From Coriobacteriia bacterium (GTDB lineage: Bacteria > Actinomycetota > Coriobacteriia > Anaerosomatales > Anaerosomataceae): a DNA stretch of 64,000 nucleotides. Shown here one piece after another: positions 34,947-43,982 of the stretch (position 1 is the first letter of the stretch; each line of letters opens with the position of its first letter). The position numbers were made by a program, and so were the translations under genes. The notes under the pieces were generated by a model. It worked only from the letters and a program-made list of their open reading frames with translations. It did not search any database and had not been told where the DNA came from. The DNA is taken from assembly GCA_030652115.1 (NCBI GenBank), contig JAUSBK010000013.1, positions 175,013 through 239,012 of the forward strand. Direction: 5' to 3'.

Positions 34947-35805
34947 TGCGTACGTGGGGCTCGGCAGCAACCTCGGCGATCGCCTCCTCAACCTCGCGCG
35001 TGCGCTCGAGGCCATCGAAGCGCTCGACGAGACCCGGGTCGTTTCGGTCTCCAACGTCGTCGAGTCCACGCCGTGGGGCGTGACCGACCAGCCGCTGTTC
35101 GCCAACGCCGTGGCGCGCGTTGCGACGGCGATTCCTGCCGACCGCTTCCTCGGCCTGCTGAGAGAGCTCGAGACGGCCCTCGGCAGGGTCACGGCCGAAC
35201 GCAACGGGCCGCGCATCATCGACCTCGACCTACTGCTCTACGGCGATGACGAGTGGCAGACGCCCGAGCTCACGGTGCCCCACCCTCGCCTGGCCGAGCG
35301 CGACTTTGCCGTGACGCCGCTTCTGGAGATCGCGCCGCATGCCGAGTGGCCGGACGGCTCTCCAGTCACGCGCGATCGCGCCACCGAAGGACGCATCACC
35401 GCGTCGCTCGGGCCGGTCCCCGGCTTCAGTGAGGTCACGCCGCCCGTCGGCGGATGGGCTGGCGCGCATGGGTACGGCGACGAGTTCGGGGCGTGGGAAG
35501 AGGTCGCCGCCCGGCGGTTCTCCGCAGGTCAGGGCACATCGTTCGCGCTCGACTTGCTGTTCGACGCCGCAGTGCTTGAGCAGGAGGGGATCCCGTATGG
35601 CTGGGATCCACTGCCCCCGCAGCAGGAGTACAGTCCCTGGGCGCTGCCGCGGCTGTACCGGCTGCTCGTGCCGCCGCCGCTCGCCCCGCGCGCCCGCGAA
35701 CTGCTCGCGGCGGTGCGCGCGGCCAGCCCGTCGCCTGAGGACGCTGTCCGGCTGGTGAATGCCACCGAAGGCGACTCCGACGAAGGTGACGAAGGCGGGT
35801 TCTGA
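34939..35805 (+). CDS. folK: HPPK (6-hydroxymethyl-dihydropterin pyrophosphokinase) with C-terminal extension
   Basis: Residues 1-155 are HPPK: YVGLGSNLGDRLLNLARAL, PLFANAVARV, LGRVTAERNGPRIIDLDLLLYGD and VPHPRLAERDFAVTPLLEIAP. It makes the diphosphate used by FolP. Residues about 165-288 are an added region (GAWEEVAARRFSAGQGTSFALDLLFDAAVLEQEGIPYG) that looks like a DUF2007-type signal-transducing domain or a small unknown fold, ending in an acidic tail. Normal FolK is about 160 residues. There is no folB in the operon. Confidence 0.92.
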   Translation: MTDAYVGLGSNLGDRLLNLARALEAIEALDETRVVSVSNVVESTPWGVTDQPLFANAVARVATAIPADRFLGLLRELETALGRVTAERNGPRIIDLDLLLYGDDEWQTPELTVPHPRLAERDFAVTPLLEIAPHAEWPDGSPVTRDRATEGRITASLGPVPGFSEVTPPVGGWAGAHGYGDEFGAWEEVAARRFSAGQGTSFALDLLFDAAVLEQEGIPYGWDPLPPQQEYSPWALPRLYRLLVPPPLAPRARELLAAVRAASPSPEDAVRLVNATEGDSDEGDEGGF

Positions 35806-35841
35806 TCGCGTCTCCGCCACGCTCCCGCCGCTGCGCCGGTG

Positions 35842-35866
35842 TATACTCGTGCTCCGTTTTTCGGAG
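35842..35866 (+). promoter_or_regulatory. Possible panB promoter element and small leader hairpin
   Basis: TATACT at 35842-35847 is a good -10 hexamer without a clear -35. CTCCG-TTTTT-CGGAG at 35852-35866 is a short hairpin just downstream. This may be an internal promoter of the panB-nad segment or a weak folK terminator. Confidence 0.35.
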
Positions 35867-35914
35867 GCGGCCTGGACCGATGAAGCGGCCGGGACCGCTG
35901 GGAGGGAGCAGACG

Positions 35915-36799
35915 ATGAGTAGCACACCGGCTTCGGGGCCCGTTGCGCGGGTCACCACCACCGGTCTGGTCGCGATGAAGGCCGCCGGCGAGCCGATCGT
36001 GATGATCACCGCCTACGACGCGCCGGGGGCACGTCTGGTGGAGGCGGCCGGCGTGGACGCCGTGCTCGTTGGCGACTCCCTCGGCATGACCGTCCTCGGC
36101 TACGACAGCACCCTGCCGGTCACGATGGACGACATGGTGCGCGCCACTTCGGCGGTCTCGCGCGGCACCTCGCGGGTGCTCGTGGTGGCCGACATGCCCT
36201 TCATGAGCTACCAGGCGAGCGCCGAGGATGCCCTGCGCAACGCGGGCCGTTTCCTCGCCGAGGCAGGTGCGCACGCCGTCAAGCTCGAGGGCGGCGTGGC
36301 GGTTGCCGAGCTTGTGGGCCTCATGACCGACGCCGGCATCCCCGTGATGGGCCACGTGGGCCTCACGCCGCAGTCCGTGAACGTCTTCGGCGGCTACAAG
36401 CTGCAAGGGCGCGACACCGAGAGCGCCGTGCGCCTCGTGGAGGACTGTCTCGCGCTCGAGGCGGCCGGTGCGTTCGCGGTCGTGCTCGAACTCGTGCCCG
36501 CCGAACTCGCGGCGCTCATCTCCGAGGAACTCACGATCCCCACGATCGGCATCGGCGCCGGCGCCGGCTGCGACGGGCAGGTGCAGGTCTTCCACGACAT
36601 CCTCGGCCTGGGCACGTTCACGCCCAAGCACGCGAAGCGCTACGCCGAGGTCGGCAGCGCGATCACCAAGGCGGTTGCGGCGTACGCCGCCGACGTGCGG
36701 TCCGCGGCGTTTCCCGGTGAGGCTCACTTCTCGCACCTGGACGCCGAGGTCGTCGCCGAACTCGAGCGGCTGCTGCCGCTCACCGACGGAGAGGACTAG
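35915..36799 (+). CDS. panB: 3-methyl-2-oxobutanoate hydroxymethyltransferase
   Basis: The 294-residue enzyme has MITAYDAPGARLVEAAGVDAVLVGDSLGMTVLGY (metal Asp in VGDSLG), ADMPFMSYQ, VKLEGG and GHVGLTPQSV. It makes ketopantoate, the first pantothenate step. The ATG at 35915 has GGAGGGAG 8 nt upstream; an open extension to 35759 overlaps folK and is less likely. panC follows 3 bp later. Confidence 0.97.
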   Translation: MSSTPASGPVARVTTTGLVAMKAAGEPIVMITAYDAPGARLVEAAGVDAVLVGDSLGMTVLGYDSTLPVTMDDMVRATSAVSRGTSRVLVVADMPFMSYQASAEDALRNAGRFLAEAGAHAVKLEGGVAVAELVGLMTDAGIPVMGHVGLTPQSVNVFGGYKLQGRDTESAVRLVEDCLALEAAGAFAVVLELVPAELAALISEELTIPTIGIGAGAGCDGQVQVFHDILGLGTFTPKHAKRYAEVGSAITKAVAAYAADVRSAAFPGEAHFSHLDAEVVAELERLLPLTDGED

Positions 36800-36802
36800 C
36801 GC

Positions 36803-37654
36803 GTGGAGCGCCTTGGCTCGAAGCAGGAGGTGCGGCAGGCGGTCGGCGAAGCGCGCCGCGAGGGCAAGCGCATCGCGCTCGTCCCCACGATGGGCGCTCT
36901 GCACGACGGGCACCTGTCGCTCGTGAGCGCTGCCCGCGAGCGCGCGGACTACGTGGTGGTCTCGGTCTTCGTGAACCCGACGCAGTTCGCGCCGGGCGAG
37001 GACTTCGAGGCGTATCCGCGCGACGTGGCGCGGGATATCGACTTGCTGGGCGCCGAAGGGGTGGACCTCGTGTTCACGCCGTCGACCGAGGCGATGTACA
37101 CACTGGATGCCGAGGTGATGGTCGAGCCGGGCCCGCTCGGCGCGGTGCTCGAGGGCGCCACGCGGCCTGCGCACTTCCGCGGGGTCTGCACGGTCGTCAC
37201 CAAGCTTCTCAGCATCACCGCCCCCGACCTGGCGTTCTTCGGCCAGAAAGACTACCAGCAGCTCGCCGTGCTGCGGCGCATGGTGCGTGACCTCGACTTG
37301 CCGGTGAAGGTCGTCGGCTGTCCGACCGTGCGCGAGTGCGACGGGCTGGCGATGTCGAGCCGCAACGTCTACCTCTCGCGTGAGGAGCGCGCAGCGGCGA
37401 TCGTGCTCTACCGCGCGCTCCGCAGCGCCGAGACGCTTGCGCTCGACGGCGAGCGCGACGCGCATGTGCTCGAGGACGCGATGCGCAGCCTGATCGAGAG
37501 CGAGCTGCTCGCAACACTCGACTACGCGGTCGTGGCCGACGCCGTCACACTCGAGCCGCTCGACACGATCGGCCCCGCCCCCGCGCGCGGGCTGATCGCG
37601 GCCAGGGTGGGCGCCACCCGACTCATCGACAACCTCGCCCTGGAGGTGGTGTAG
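36803..37654 (+). CDS. panC: Pantothenate synthetase
   Basis: The 283-residue enzyme has PTMGALHDGHLSLV, VVVSVFVNPTQFAPGEDFEAYPRD, FGQKDYQQLAVLRRMV and the KMSKS-like site DGLAMSSRNVYLS. It condenses pantoate and beta-alanine with ATP. It starts at GTG. nadA begins at the next base after its stop. Confidence 0.97.
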   Translation: MERLGSKQEVRQAVGEARREGKRIALVPTMGALHDGHLSLVSAARERADYVVVSVFVNPTQFAPGEDFEAYPRDVARDIDLLGAEGVDLVFTPSTEAMYTLDAEVMVEPGPLGAVLEGATRPAHFRGVCTVVTKLLSITAPDLAFFGQKDYQQLAVLRRMVRDLDLPVKVVGCPTVRECDGLAMSSRNVYLSREERAAAIVLYRALRSAETLALDGERDAHVLEDAMRSLIESELLATLDYAVVADAVTLEPLDTIGPAPARGLIAARVGATRLIDNLALEVV

Positions 37655-38569
37655 ATGGCAGACGCTCCGGTCATGCCCGCCGAGGTGCGCGTGCTCGCCC
37701 GCGACCGCGGTGCGGTCATCTTCGCGCACAACTACCAGCGTGCCGAGGTGCAGGCGGTCGCCGACGTGGTGGGCGACTCGCTCGAGCTTGCGCGCCGCGC
37801 CGCAACGGTCGCCGCGCAGGTGATCGTGCTCGCGGGCGTGCGGTTCATGGCCGAGACCGCGGCGATACTCGCGCCCGGCAAGACGGTGCTGCTGCCGCGC
37901 GCTGACGCCGGCTGCCCGATGGCCGATATGATCACCGCGCCGCAGCTCGCCGCGTGGAAGGCCGAGCACCCCGGTGTGCCGGTCGTGATGTATGTGAACA
38001 CCTCGGCAGAGGTCAAAGCGCTCACCGACGTGTGCTGCACGTCGGCCAACGCCGTCGAAGTCGTCCGCTCGCTCGGGGCGCCCAAGGTGCTGTTCGGGCC
38101 GGACCGGAACCTCGGGGCGTGGATCGCGGCGCAGCTGCCCGAGGTGGAGATGCTCCTGTGGGACGGCTACTGTCCGGTGCACGACGCCGTGACGCTCGAG
38201 ATCGTGCTCGCGGCGAAAGCCGCGCATCCGGGCGCTCCGGTTATCGCGCATCCCGAGTGTCGCCCCGAGGTGAGCGCCGAGGCCGACGAGGTGCTCTCCA
38301 CGAGCCAGATGATCCGCTACGCGGCCAGGGCGGGAGAGCCTGAGATCATCGTGGTGACCGAAGGCGGTCTGCTCACGGGCCTTGCGAAGGCGGCGCCCGA
38401 TACGCGCTTCATCGGCCTCACGCCGCCGATGCTGTGTCCGAATATGAAGCTCACGCGCCTCGAGCACGTGCGCGACGCGCTCCGCGACATGACCGGAGCG
38501 GTCGTCGTCCCGGATGACGTGGCGACAGCGGCGCGCGGCTCGCTCGAGCGCATGACGGCGATCGGGTAA
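37655..38569 (+). CDS. nadA: Quinolinate synthase
   Basis: The 304-residue 4Fe-4S enzyme has FAHNYQRAEVQAVADVVGDS and three cysteine regions that hold the cluster: DAGCPMADM, DVCCTSANAVEV and PPMLCPNMKLT. AHPECRPEV is the conserved substrate loop. It condenses iminoaspartate with dihydroxyacetone phosphate. It lies with nadB and nadC as the full de novo quinolinate route. Confidence 0.97.
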   Translation: MADAPVMPAEVRVLARDRGAVIFAHNYQRAEVQAVADVVGDSLELARRAATVAAQVIVLAGVRFMAETAAILAPGKTVLLPRADAGCPMADMITAPQLAAWKAEHPGVPVVMYVNTSAEVKALTDVCCTSANAVEVVRSLGAPKVLFGPDRNLGAWIAAQLPEVEMLLWDGYCPVHDAVTLEIVLAAKAAHPGAPVIAHPECRPEVSAEADEVLSTSQMIRYAARAGEPEIIVVTEGGLLTGLAKAAPDTRFIGLTPPMLCPNMKLTRLEHVRDALRDMTGAVVVPDDVATAARGSLERMTAIG

Positions 38570-38574
38570 CCGCG

Positions 38575-40227
38575 ATGGTGTCCGCCGTGCCGGAGCTCCT
38601 GGAGCAGCGATACGTCCTGTCATTCGATACGGCCGCGATGCCGGCCGAGCGCAGTGACGTGCTCATCATCGGCTCGGGTATCGCCGGGCTCACCGCGGCG
38701 CTCCACGCCTCGCGTCTCGGCAGCGTCACGCTCGTCACCAAGTCCGAGGTCACCGACGCCAACACCTGGTACGCGCAGGGCGGCATCGCCGGCGCGGTGG
38801 GCGAGGCCGACTCCGTGGAACTTCACCTCGCCGACACGCTCGTGGTGGGGCAGGGCCTGTGCGATACCGCGGTCGTGCGCTCGGTCGTGAGCGAGGCGGC
38901 CGACGCGCTCGCGGAACTGCAGGCGCTCGGCGTGCGCTTCGACCGCGGTGCAACCGGCAAGGTCGACTTGCACCGCGAGGGCGGGCACAGCCTCCCGCGC
39001 GTGCTGCACTCGGGAGACGCTACCGGCGCCGAGGTGCAGAACACGCTCTCGGCGGTGGTACGGCAGACGCGCGGTATCAAGCTCGTGGAAGACGCGTTCG
39101 TCGTGGACCTCCTCACCGAGGACGGCCGATGCACGGGCGCGCTCGTGATGGACAGCGGCTCGCATGCGCTCATGGCGCTTCACGCGGACGCGGTCATCCT
39201 CGCGAGCGGCGGGGCCGGTCAGATCTACCGCGTCACGACCAACCCGCTCGTGGCCACCGGCGACGGCATCGCGGCGGCATGGCGCGCGGGCGCGGACATC
39301 GCCGATATGGAGTTCGTGCAGTTCCATCCCACCGCGCTCGACAGCGCATCGACCGTGAAGTTCCTCATCACCGAGGCGCTCCGCGGGGAGGGCGCGTACC
39401 TGCTCGACTGCGATCAGAAGCGCTTCATGCCCGAGTTGCACGCGCTCGCCGAGCTCGCGCCGCGCGACGTGGTAAGCCGCGAAATCGAGCGCGTGATGCA
39501 CCGTTGCGGCCGCCCGAACGTCTGGCTCGATGCCCGTCACCTCGGCGCCGCGTTCCTTGCCGAGCGCTTCCCGACGGTGACCGAGGGCTGCCGCGAGGCG
39601 GGCTTCGACCTGTCGCGCGATCTCATCCCGGTCGCGCCCGCGGCGCACTACCTCGTCGGCGGGGTGCGCGTGGACATCGACGGCCACACGTCCGTCCCCG
39701 GGCTCTATGCAGCCGGCGAGTGCGCGGCCTCCGGTCTGCACGGCGCCAACCGGCTTGCGAGCAACTCGCTCCTCGAGGGGCTCGTGTGCTCGCGGCGCAT
39801 CGTGCGCGCGCTCGAAGGCGAGGCCGCCCGCACGCGTCCGGGGCGGATCCACGCCGTCGTCGGGGAGCCGATCGGCTCGGACCAGCGCGCGGTGCGCTCG
39901 GCCCTGCAGCTGCTGATGAGCCGCTATGTGGGCGTCACGCGTTCGGCCGAGGGGCTGGAAGGTGCCAGCGAGGGGATCGCCGAGCTGGCGTCCGGGCTCG
40001 GTGGCACGGACCTGCATGCGATCGAGACACGCAACCTGCTCGTGAACGCGGCGCTCGTGGTCTCGACCGCGCTCGTCCGCGAGGAGAGCCGCGGCACGCA
40101 CTTCCGCAGCGACCATCCCCAGCGCGACGACGAGCACTGGCGGTCGCACATCGTGTGGCGCCAGGGCGCCGAGCCGCGCATGGAGCCGGTGCCTGACGAC
40201 GTGGCTGCCGGCGGGGGCGCGTCATGA
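38575..40227 (+). CDS. nadB: L-aspartate oxidase
   Basis: The 550-residue flavoprotein has the FAD site VLIIGSGIAGLTAALHASRLG, the family's NTWYAQGGIAGAV, HREGGHSLPRVLHSGDATG, and the C-terminal AAHYLVGGVRVDIDG with AAGECAASGLHGANRLASNSLLEGLVC. It oxidises aspartate to iminoaspartate; in anaerobes fumarate can accept the electrons. It overlaps nadC by 4 bp. Confidence 0.97.
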   Translation: MVSAVPELLEQRYVLSFDTAAMPAERSDVLIIGSGIAGLTAALHASRLGSVTLVTKSEVTDANTWYAQGGIAGAVGEADSVELHLADTLVVGQGLCDTAVVRSVVSEAADALAELQALGVRFDRGATGKVDLHREGGHSLPRVLHSGDATGAEVQNTLSAVVRQTRGIKLVEDAFVVDLLTEDGRCTGALVMDSGSHALMALHADAVILASGGAGQIYRVTTNPLVATGDGIAAAWRAGADIADMEFVQFHPTALDSASTVKFLITEALRGEGAYLLDCDQKRFMPELHALAELAPRDVVSREIERVMHRCGRPNVWLDARHLGAAFLAERFPTVTEGCREAGFDLSRDLIPVAPAAHYLVGGVRVDIDGHTSVPGLYAAGECAASGLHGANRLASNSLLEGLVCSRRIVRALEGEAARTRPGRIHAVVGEPIGSDQRAVRSALQLLMSRYVGVTRSAEGLEGASEGIAELASGLGGTDLHAIETRNLLVNAALVVSTALVREESRGTHFRSDHPQRDDEHWRSHIVWRQGAEPRMEPVPDDVAAGGGAS

Positions 40228-41135
40228 TCTTCACGCCGCCGCCCTCCGACGAGCTGCTCGCCGCCGCACTCGCCGAGGACCTCGGCATCGCGCCGGACCG
40301 CATCCTTGCGCCCCGCGTGGGTGCTCCTTCGATCCTCGACCTCGACGTGACGTCCTCGGCGACCGTGCGCGATACGGCGTTCTTCGGCCTGATCGTTGCG
40401 CGCGACGCGGGCGTGGTGTGTGGGCTTCCGCAAGTCGCTCGCGTGTACGAGCTGCTCGCGGCGGCCGCGTCGAGCCACGTGGAGTGCTACCCCGCGGTCG
40501 CCGAAGGGGTGGATGTGACGCCGGGCATGCCCGTGATGGAGATCGAGGGCTCGGTGCGCACCGTGCTTGCGGGCGAGCGGTCCGCGCTCAATCTGCTCAT
40601 GGTGCTCTCGGGCATCGCCACCGAGGCGCGGCGCTGGCAGCGAGCGGCCGGACCCGACTTGGCCGTGACCGACACGCGCAAGACGCTGCCCGGACTCCGG
40701 GCGCTCTCGAAGTACGCCGTGCGGGTCGGCGGGGCGCATAACCACCGCGCCGGTCTCTACGACATGGTGCTCATCAAGGACAACCACATCGCGCACGCTG
40801 GCAGCGTGGCCGAGGCCGTGGCCGCCGCCAGGCGCTTGAATCCGAATCTGCTCGTCGAGTGCGAAGCGGAGACCGTGCCACAGGCTGCCGAGGCGGCTTC
40901 GGCAGGCGCCGACTACGTGCTGCTCGACAACATGGACGACGCGACGCTCACGATCGCGGTGGAGGCGGTGCGCGAGGCCGCGGGCAAGCGCGTGTGTCTC
41001 ACCGAGGCATCGGGCCGCATCACCTTCGAGCGGCTGCCCGCGCTTGCCGCGGCTGGCGTGGACCGCGTCTCGACGAGCGCGCTCACCTTCGCGCGGCCGC
41101 TGGACTTCGGACTGGACGCGAGGGATCGCACGTGA
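40224..41135 (+). CDS. nadC: Nicotinate-nucleotide diphosphorylase (carboxylating)
   Basis: The 303-residue enzyme has EIEGSVRTVLAGERSALNLLMVLSGIAT, VTDTRKTLPGLRALSKYAVRVGGAHNHRAGLYD and LIKDNHIAHAG. It turns quinolinate and PRPP into nicotinate mononucleotide. ATGA overlap with nadB and GTGA overlap with the next gene show a tight operon. Confidence 0.97.
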   Translation: MIFTPPPSDELLAAALAEDLGIAPDRILAPRVGAPSILDLDVTSSATVRDTAFFGLIVARDAGVVCGLPQVARVYELLAAAASSHVECYPAVAEGVDVTPGMPVMEIEGSVRTVLAGERSALNLLMVLSGIATEARRWQRAAGPDLAVTDTRKTLPGLRALSKYAVRVGGAHNHRAGLYDMVLIKDNHIAHAGSVAEAVAAARRLNPNLLVECEAETVPQAAEAASAGADYVLLDNMDDATLTIAVEAVREAAGKRVCLTEASGRITFERLPALAAAGVDRVSTSALTFARPLDFGLDARDRT

Positions 41136-41614
41136 CCGAGCCGGCACTCCGCGACACCTACCTCTCCTGGACGCGACGGGCGGTGCCCGTGCTGCTCGTT
41201 CCGCTCGCGCTCACCGGAGCGCTCCAGGCGGGAGCGGCGAGCGCATGGTGGACCGACCCGGCACCCTCGGCAGGTGCGATGCGCTACCTGTTCATGGCGG
41301 TCGGGGTGGCGTCGGTCATGATGGGCCGCACCGCCCGCATGCGAGAGGTCGCTTCGGCTCCGCTCACCGCGGCAGCGCTCACGTCGCTCTCGTGGCGGCT
41401 CGTGATCTACGCGCTTGCGCCGGCGGTGGTCGGCGCTGTTCTCGCGTTCATGACGCGTGAGCTCGGCGACTACTACGTCATGCTGCTCGTGACGCTTGTC
41501 GGGCTCGCACTCCTGTATCCTCGCTTCGACCAGTGGGTCACCTGGTCGGCGCCCGTGATCGACACCGCGGCGGCCCCTGAGGCCGACACCGCCACCGGAC
41601 CGGAGGCCGAGTGA
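41132..41614 (+). CDS. Unknown four-TM membrane protein
   Basis: The 160-residue protein has helices at about 17-35, 48-64, 80-104 and 110-128 and an Ala/Glu/Asp-rich C-terminal tail. It overlaps nadC (GTGA) and the DedA gene, so it belongs to the same operon. RMREVASAPLTAAALTSLSWRLVIYALAPAVV is the best conserved-looking part. No family was recognised. A transport or membrane-assembly role cannot be told. Confidence 0.75.
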   Translation: MTEPALRDTYLSWTRRAVPVLLVPLALTGALQAGAASAWWTDPAPSAGAMRYLFMAVGVASVMMGRTARMREVASAPLTAAALTSLSWRLVIYALAPAVVGAVLAFMTRELGDYYVMLLVTLVGLALLYPRFDQWVTWSAPVIDTAAAPEADTATGPEAE

Positions 41615-42354
41615 TGGCGCCTGAGACCGGCTTCGCGCTCCTCGACTGGTTCCTCCGCGCGCTCGACGCCTGGGGCTACCTCATCGTCGTGCTCTTCACC
41701 ATCTCGGAGAACCTCTTCGTGATCGGCTCGTTCACGCCGGGCGAGACGGTCGTGATGGCCGCCGGGTTCGTCTCCGAGATGGGCGGCCTGAATGCGTGGC
41801 TCGTCGGGATCGCCTCGCTCGTCGGCACGATGACGGGGAGCAACCTCTCGTACTGGTTCGGCAGGCGCGGCGGTCGCGAAGCACTGCTCAAGTGGGGCAG
41901 CAGGTTCTTCGACGAGGAGCACATCACCGCTGCCGAGGAGTACTTCGAGCGGCACGGCAACAAGACGGTGCTCATCTCCCGGTTCGCCGCCGGGTTCAAG
42001 AACTTCGTCCCGGTCATCGCGGGCGTTTCGCGCATGCGCGTCTGGATCTTCGAGCTCTACACGTTCATCGGCGCGCTCATGTACACCACGCTCATGGTGG
42101 TGCTCGGCATCGTCTTCGCCGACAACTTCGACGAGGCCCTCAGGATTGCCCGCAACATCGGCTGGGCAGGGCTGATTCTGCTCGTGGCCATGCTCGCGTT
42201 CCTGTTCTGGGGGCGCCGTCGCTTCATCGCCAGTCGTGTGGACAAGTTCGCCGAACTCGCCGAGGAGCGCGAGGACGAGGACGCGGAGGAGACCGAACTG
42301 GCCGAGACCGACGGTGAGGCCCCCGGGGCAGACGATGCTGACGCTCTCGACTAG
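41614..42354 (+). CDS. DedA/SNARE-associated family membrane protein
   Basis: The 246-residue protein has the DedA motifs: ENLFVIGSFTPGETVVMAAGFVSEMG, the G-x3-G...YWFGRRGGREAL block, and FAAGFKNFVPVIAGVSRMR (the family's [FY]-x3-R-x4-R region varies here). These proteins act in lipid scrambling or undecaprenyl-phosphate recycling. The ATG at 41614 has GGAGG 7 nt upstream; a GTG at 41611 overlaps the preceding stop. The tail is very acidic (EEREDEDAEETELAE). Confidence 0.9.
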   Translation: MAPETGFALLDWFLRALDAWGYLIVVLFTISENLFVIGSFTPGETVVMAAGFVSEMGGLNAWLVGIASLVGTMTGSNLSYWFGRRGGREALLKWGSRFFDEEHITAAEEYFERHGNKTVLISRFAAGFKNFVPVIAGVSRMRVWIFELYTFIGALMYTTLMVVLGIVFADNFDEALRIARNIGWAGLILLVAMLAFLFWGRRRFIASRVDKFAELAEEREDEDAEETELAETDGEAPGADDADALD

Positions 42355-43291
42355 AGCCGCGGTCGCATCCGCGCTCACCAGCGCGGGCGAGCGTGGCATC
42401 TCCGGCGAGACCATCGCCGCATCGCTCGGCATCTCGCGCGTGGCAGTCGGCAAGCACGTGGCCGCGCTGCGTGCGCTCGGCTACCGGATCGCTTCGGCAT
42501 CGCGTACCGGTTACCGGCTCGAGCTGGCGCCCGACGTGTGTCTCCCCGAGGAGGTCGGCCCCCGGCTGGCCGACCCGTTCTGGGTGGCCTGCCAGGGCGC
42601 GGCCGAGCTCGGCTCCACCAACGACGAGGCGAAGCGGCTCGCCCGCGCAGGCGCGCCGGAGGGGACCGCCGTGGTCGCCGCGCACCAGACCGGCGGGCGC
42701 GGCCGGTTCGACCGGGAGTGGGCGTCCCCGGCAGGCGGCGCGTACGTGTCGTGCATCCTTCGCCCTCCGCTGCCGCCGGCAGCGGTCGCGCCGCTGTCGC
42801 TCGTGGTGGCACTCGGCGCGGCACGCGGTCTCGCGACGCTTGGCATCGAGGCGGGCATCAAGTGGCCGAACGACCTCGAGGTCGCCGGGCGCAAGCTCGC
42901 CGGCATCTTAGTCGAGCTGGCAGCCGAGGCCGATCGCGTGGAGTGGGTGGTGGTCGGCTGTGGCGTGAACGTTTCGGCGCCCGCACACGAACGCGGCGCA
43001 CGGGTGTGCGAGCAGCTGCCGGAGGCGCGCGTCGCCGAGGTGGCCGCCCGCGTGCTGGACGGCATCGCAGGCGCCTACCGGGAGTTCCTCGAGAGCGGGT
43101 TCGATGCGCTCGCGCAGGAGTATGCGGCGCGCGCCACCCTCACTGGGCTCACGGTCACCGTGCGGGACGCCACCGGTGCGGTGGTGGCCGAAGGCATGGT
43201 GGCCGGCATCGGTCCCGACGGTGCGCTGCTGCTCGACCGGGCGGGCACCGTGACCGCGATCCACGCGGGCGAGGTTACGCTGCGGGATTGA
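42335..43291 (+). CDS. birA: Bifunctional biotin-protein ligase / biotin operon repressor
   Basis: The 318-residue protein has an N-terminal winged helix (ISGETIAASLGISRVAVGKHVAALRALGYRI), then the ligase core with GRGRFDREWASPAGGAY and IKWPNDLEVAGRKLAGILVEL, and the C-terminal SH3-like domain. It attaches biotin to carboxylase subunits and, with its HTH, can repress biotin genes. A matching inverted repeat sits between it and bioY. It overlaps the DedA gene by 20 bp. Confidence 0.96.
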   Translation: MLTLSTRAAVASALTSAGERGISGETIAASLGISRVAVGKHVAALRALGYRIASASRTGYRLELAPDVCLPEEVGPRLADPFWVACQGAAELGSTNDEAKRLARAGAPEGTAVVAAHQTGGRGRFDREWASPAGGAYVSCILRPPLPPAAVAPLSLVVALGAARGLATLGIEAGIKWPNDLEVAGRKLAGILVELAAEADRVEWVVVGCGVNVSAPAHERGARVCEQLPEARVAEVAARVLDGIAGAYREFLESGFDALAQEYAARATLTGLTVTVRDATGAVVAEGMVAGIGPDGALLLDRAGTVTAIHAGEVTLRD

Positions 43292-43316
43292 CGGGACTGC
43301 GGCTGATTCCTATCGT
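43288..43316 (+). promoter_or_regulatory. bioY promoter
   Basis: TTGACG and TATCGT are 17 bp apart. The -35 overlaps the birA stop codon and the -10 overlaps the first half of the BirA operator. Confidence 0.55.
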
Positions 43317-43344
43317 GAACGCTCACACAGCAGCAGTTTACGAT
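43312..43344. promoter_or_regulatory. BirA operator upstream of bioY
   Basis: ATCGTGAAC-N15-GTTTACGAT is a nine-base inverted repeat with one mismatch. Known BirA sites have TGTAAAC-type half-sites 14-16 bp apart, so arm sequence and spacing fit. It overlaps the -10 region, so bound BirA would block bioY transcription when biotin is plentiful. The adjacent birA gene encodes the needed HTH. Confidence 0.75.
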
Positions 43345-43353
43345 TGGACCCGC

Positions 43354-43905
43354 ATGCGCCGTACCCGCACCCGCCTGTTCCTGCGCGCCGCCCTTGTGGC
43401 CGCCCTCGTGGCGGCCGGCGCGCTCATCGCGGTACCGATCGGGCCGGTCCCCGTGACGCTCCAGGTGCTCGTCATCGCTGTCGCCGTGCTCGTGCTCACC
43501 CCTGCCGAGGCGCTTCTCGCGCTCGTCGCCTACCTCGCGGTGGGAGCGATGGGGGCCCCGGTGTTCTCCGGCGGCACAGGGGGTGTGGGCGTGCTCGTCG
43601 GGCCCACCGGTGGCTTCCTTCTCGGGTTCCTCGCAGGCGCTCCTGCGGGCGCGCTCGTGCGCACGGCACTCGCCGGGGCGGCCCGGCGCCCGCGCCCCTG
43701 GCTGGCCGACGTGCTGGCGCTGCTGACGTTCATCGTGGTGACCTACGGGATGGGGTGGGCGTACTTCGCGGTGGTGACCGGGCGGACCGCTGCCGATGCA
43801 TTCGCCGTGGCTGTCGCGCCGTTCGTGGTCATCGACTTGCTGAAGTGTGCGGCGGCCTGGGCCGTTGCACGCGCCGTCAGGGCTGCGGGGCTGGGAGCGG
43901 ACTAG
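43354..43905 (+). CDS. bioY: Biotin transporter BioY
   Basis: The 183-residue ECF substrate-binding membrane protein has six helices with the BioY blocks IGPVPVTLQVLVIAVAVLVLTP, YLAVGAMGAPVFSGGTGG and GPTGGFLLGFLAGA. It binds and imports biotin, alone or with an ECF ATPase module that is not in this window. No biotin synthesis genes were seen, fitting uptake. Its promoter carries the BirA operator. Confidence 0.95.
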   Translation: MRRTRTRLFLRAALVAALVAAGALIAVPIGPVPVTLQVLVIAVAVLVLTPAEALLALVAYLAVGAMGAPVFSGGTGGVGVLVGPTGGFLLGFLAGAPAGALVRTALAGAARRPRPWLADVLALLTFIVVTYGMGWAYFAVVTGRTAADAFAVAVAPFVVIDLLKCAAAWAVARAVRAAGLGAD

Positions 43906-43982
43906 TCCCCCCGCTCCGGCGGTGTGCTAGCATCCCGGCATCAGCGAAATCGCACTAACGCTCGTCAACAAGGAGGCGCCTC

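Noticed and set aside
35435..38623. Very long minus-strand open frame (over 1000 codons)
   Set aside because: It lies opposite folK, panB, panC and nadA, all of which have clear enzyme motifs. The antisense frame is His/Arg-rich and low in pattern, an effect of high GC.
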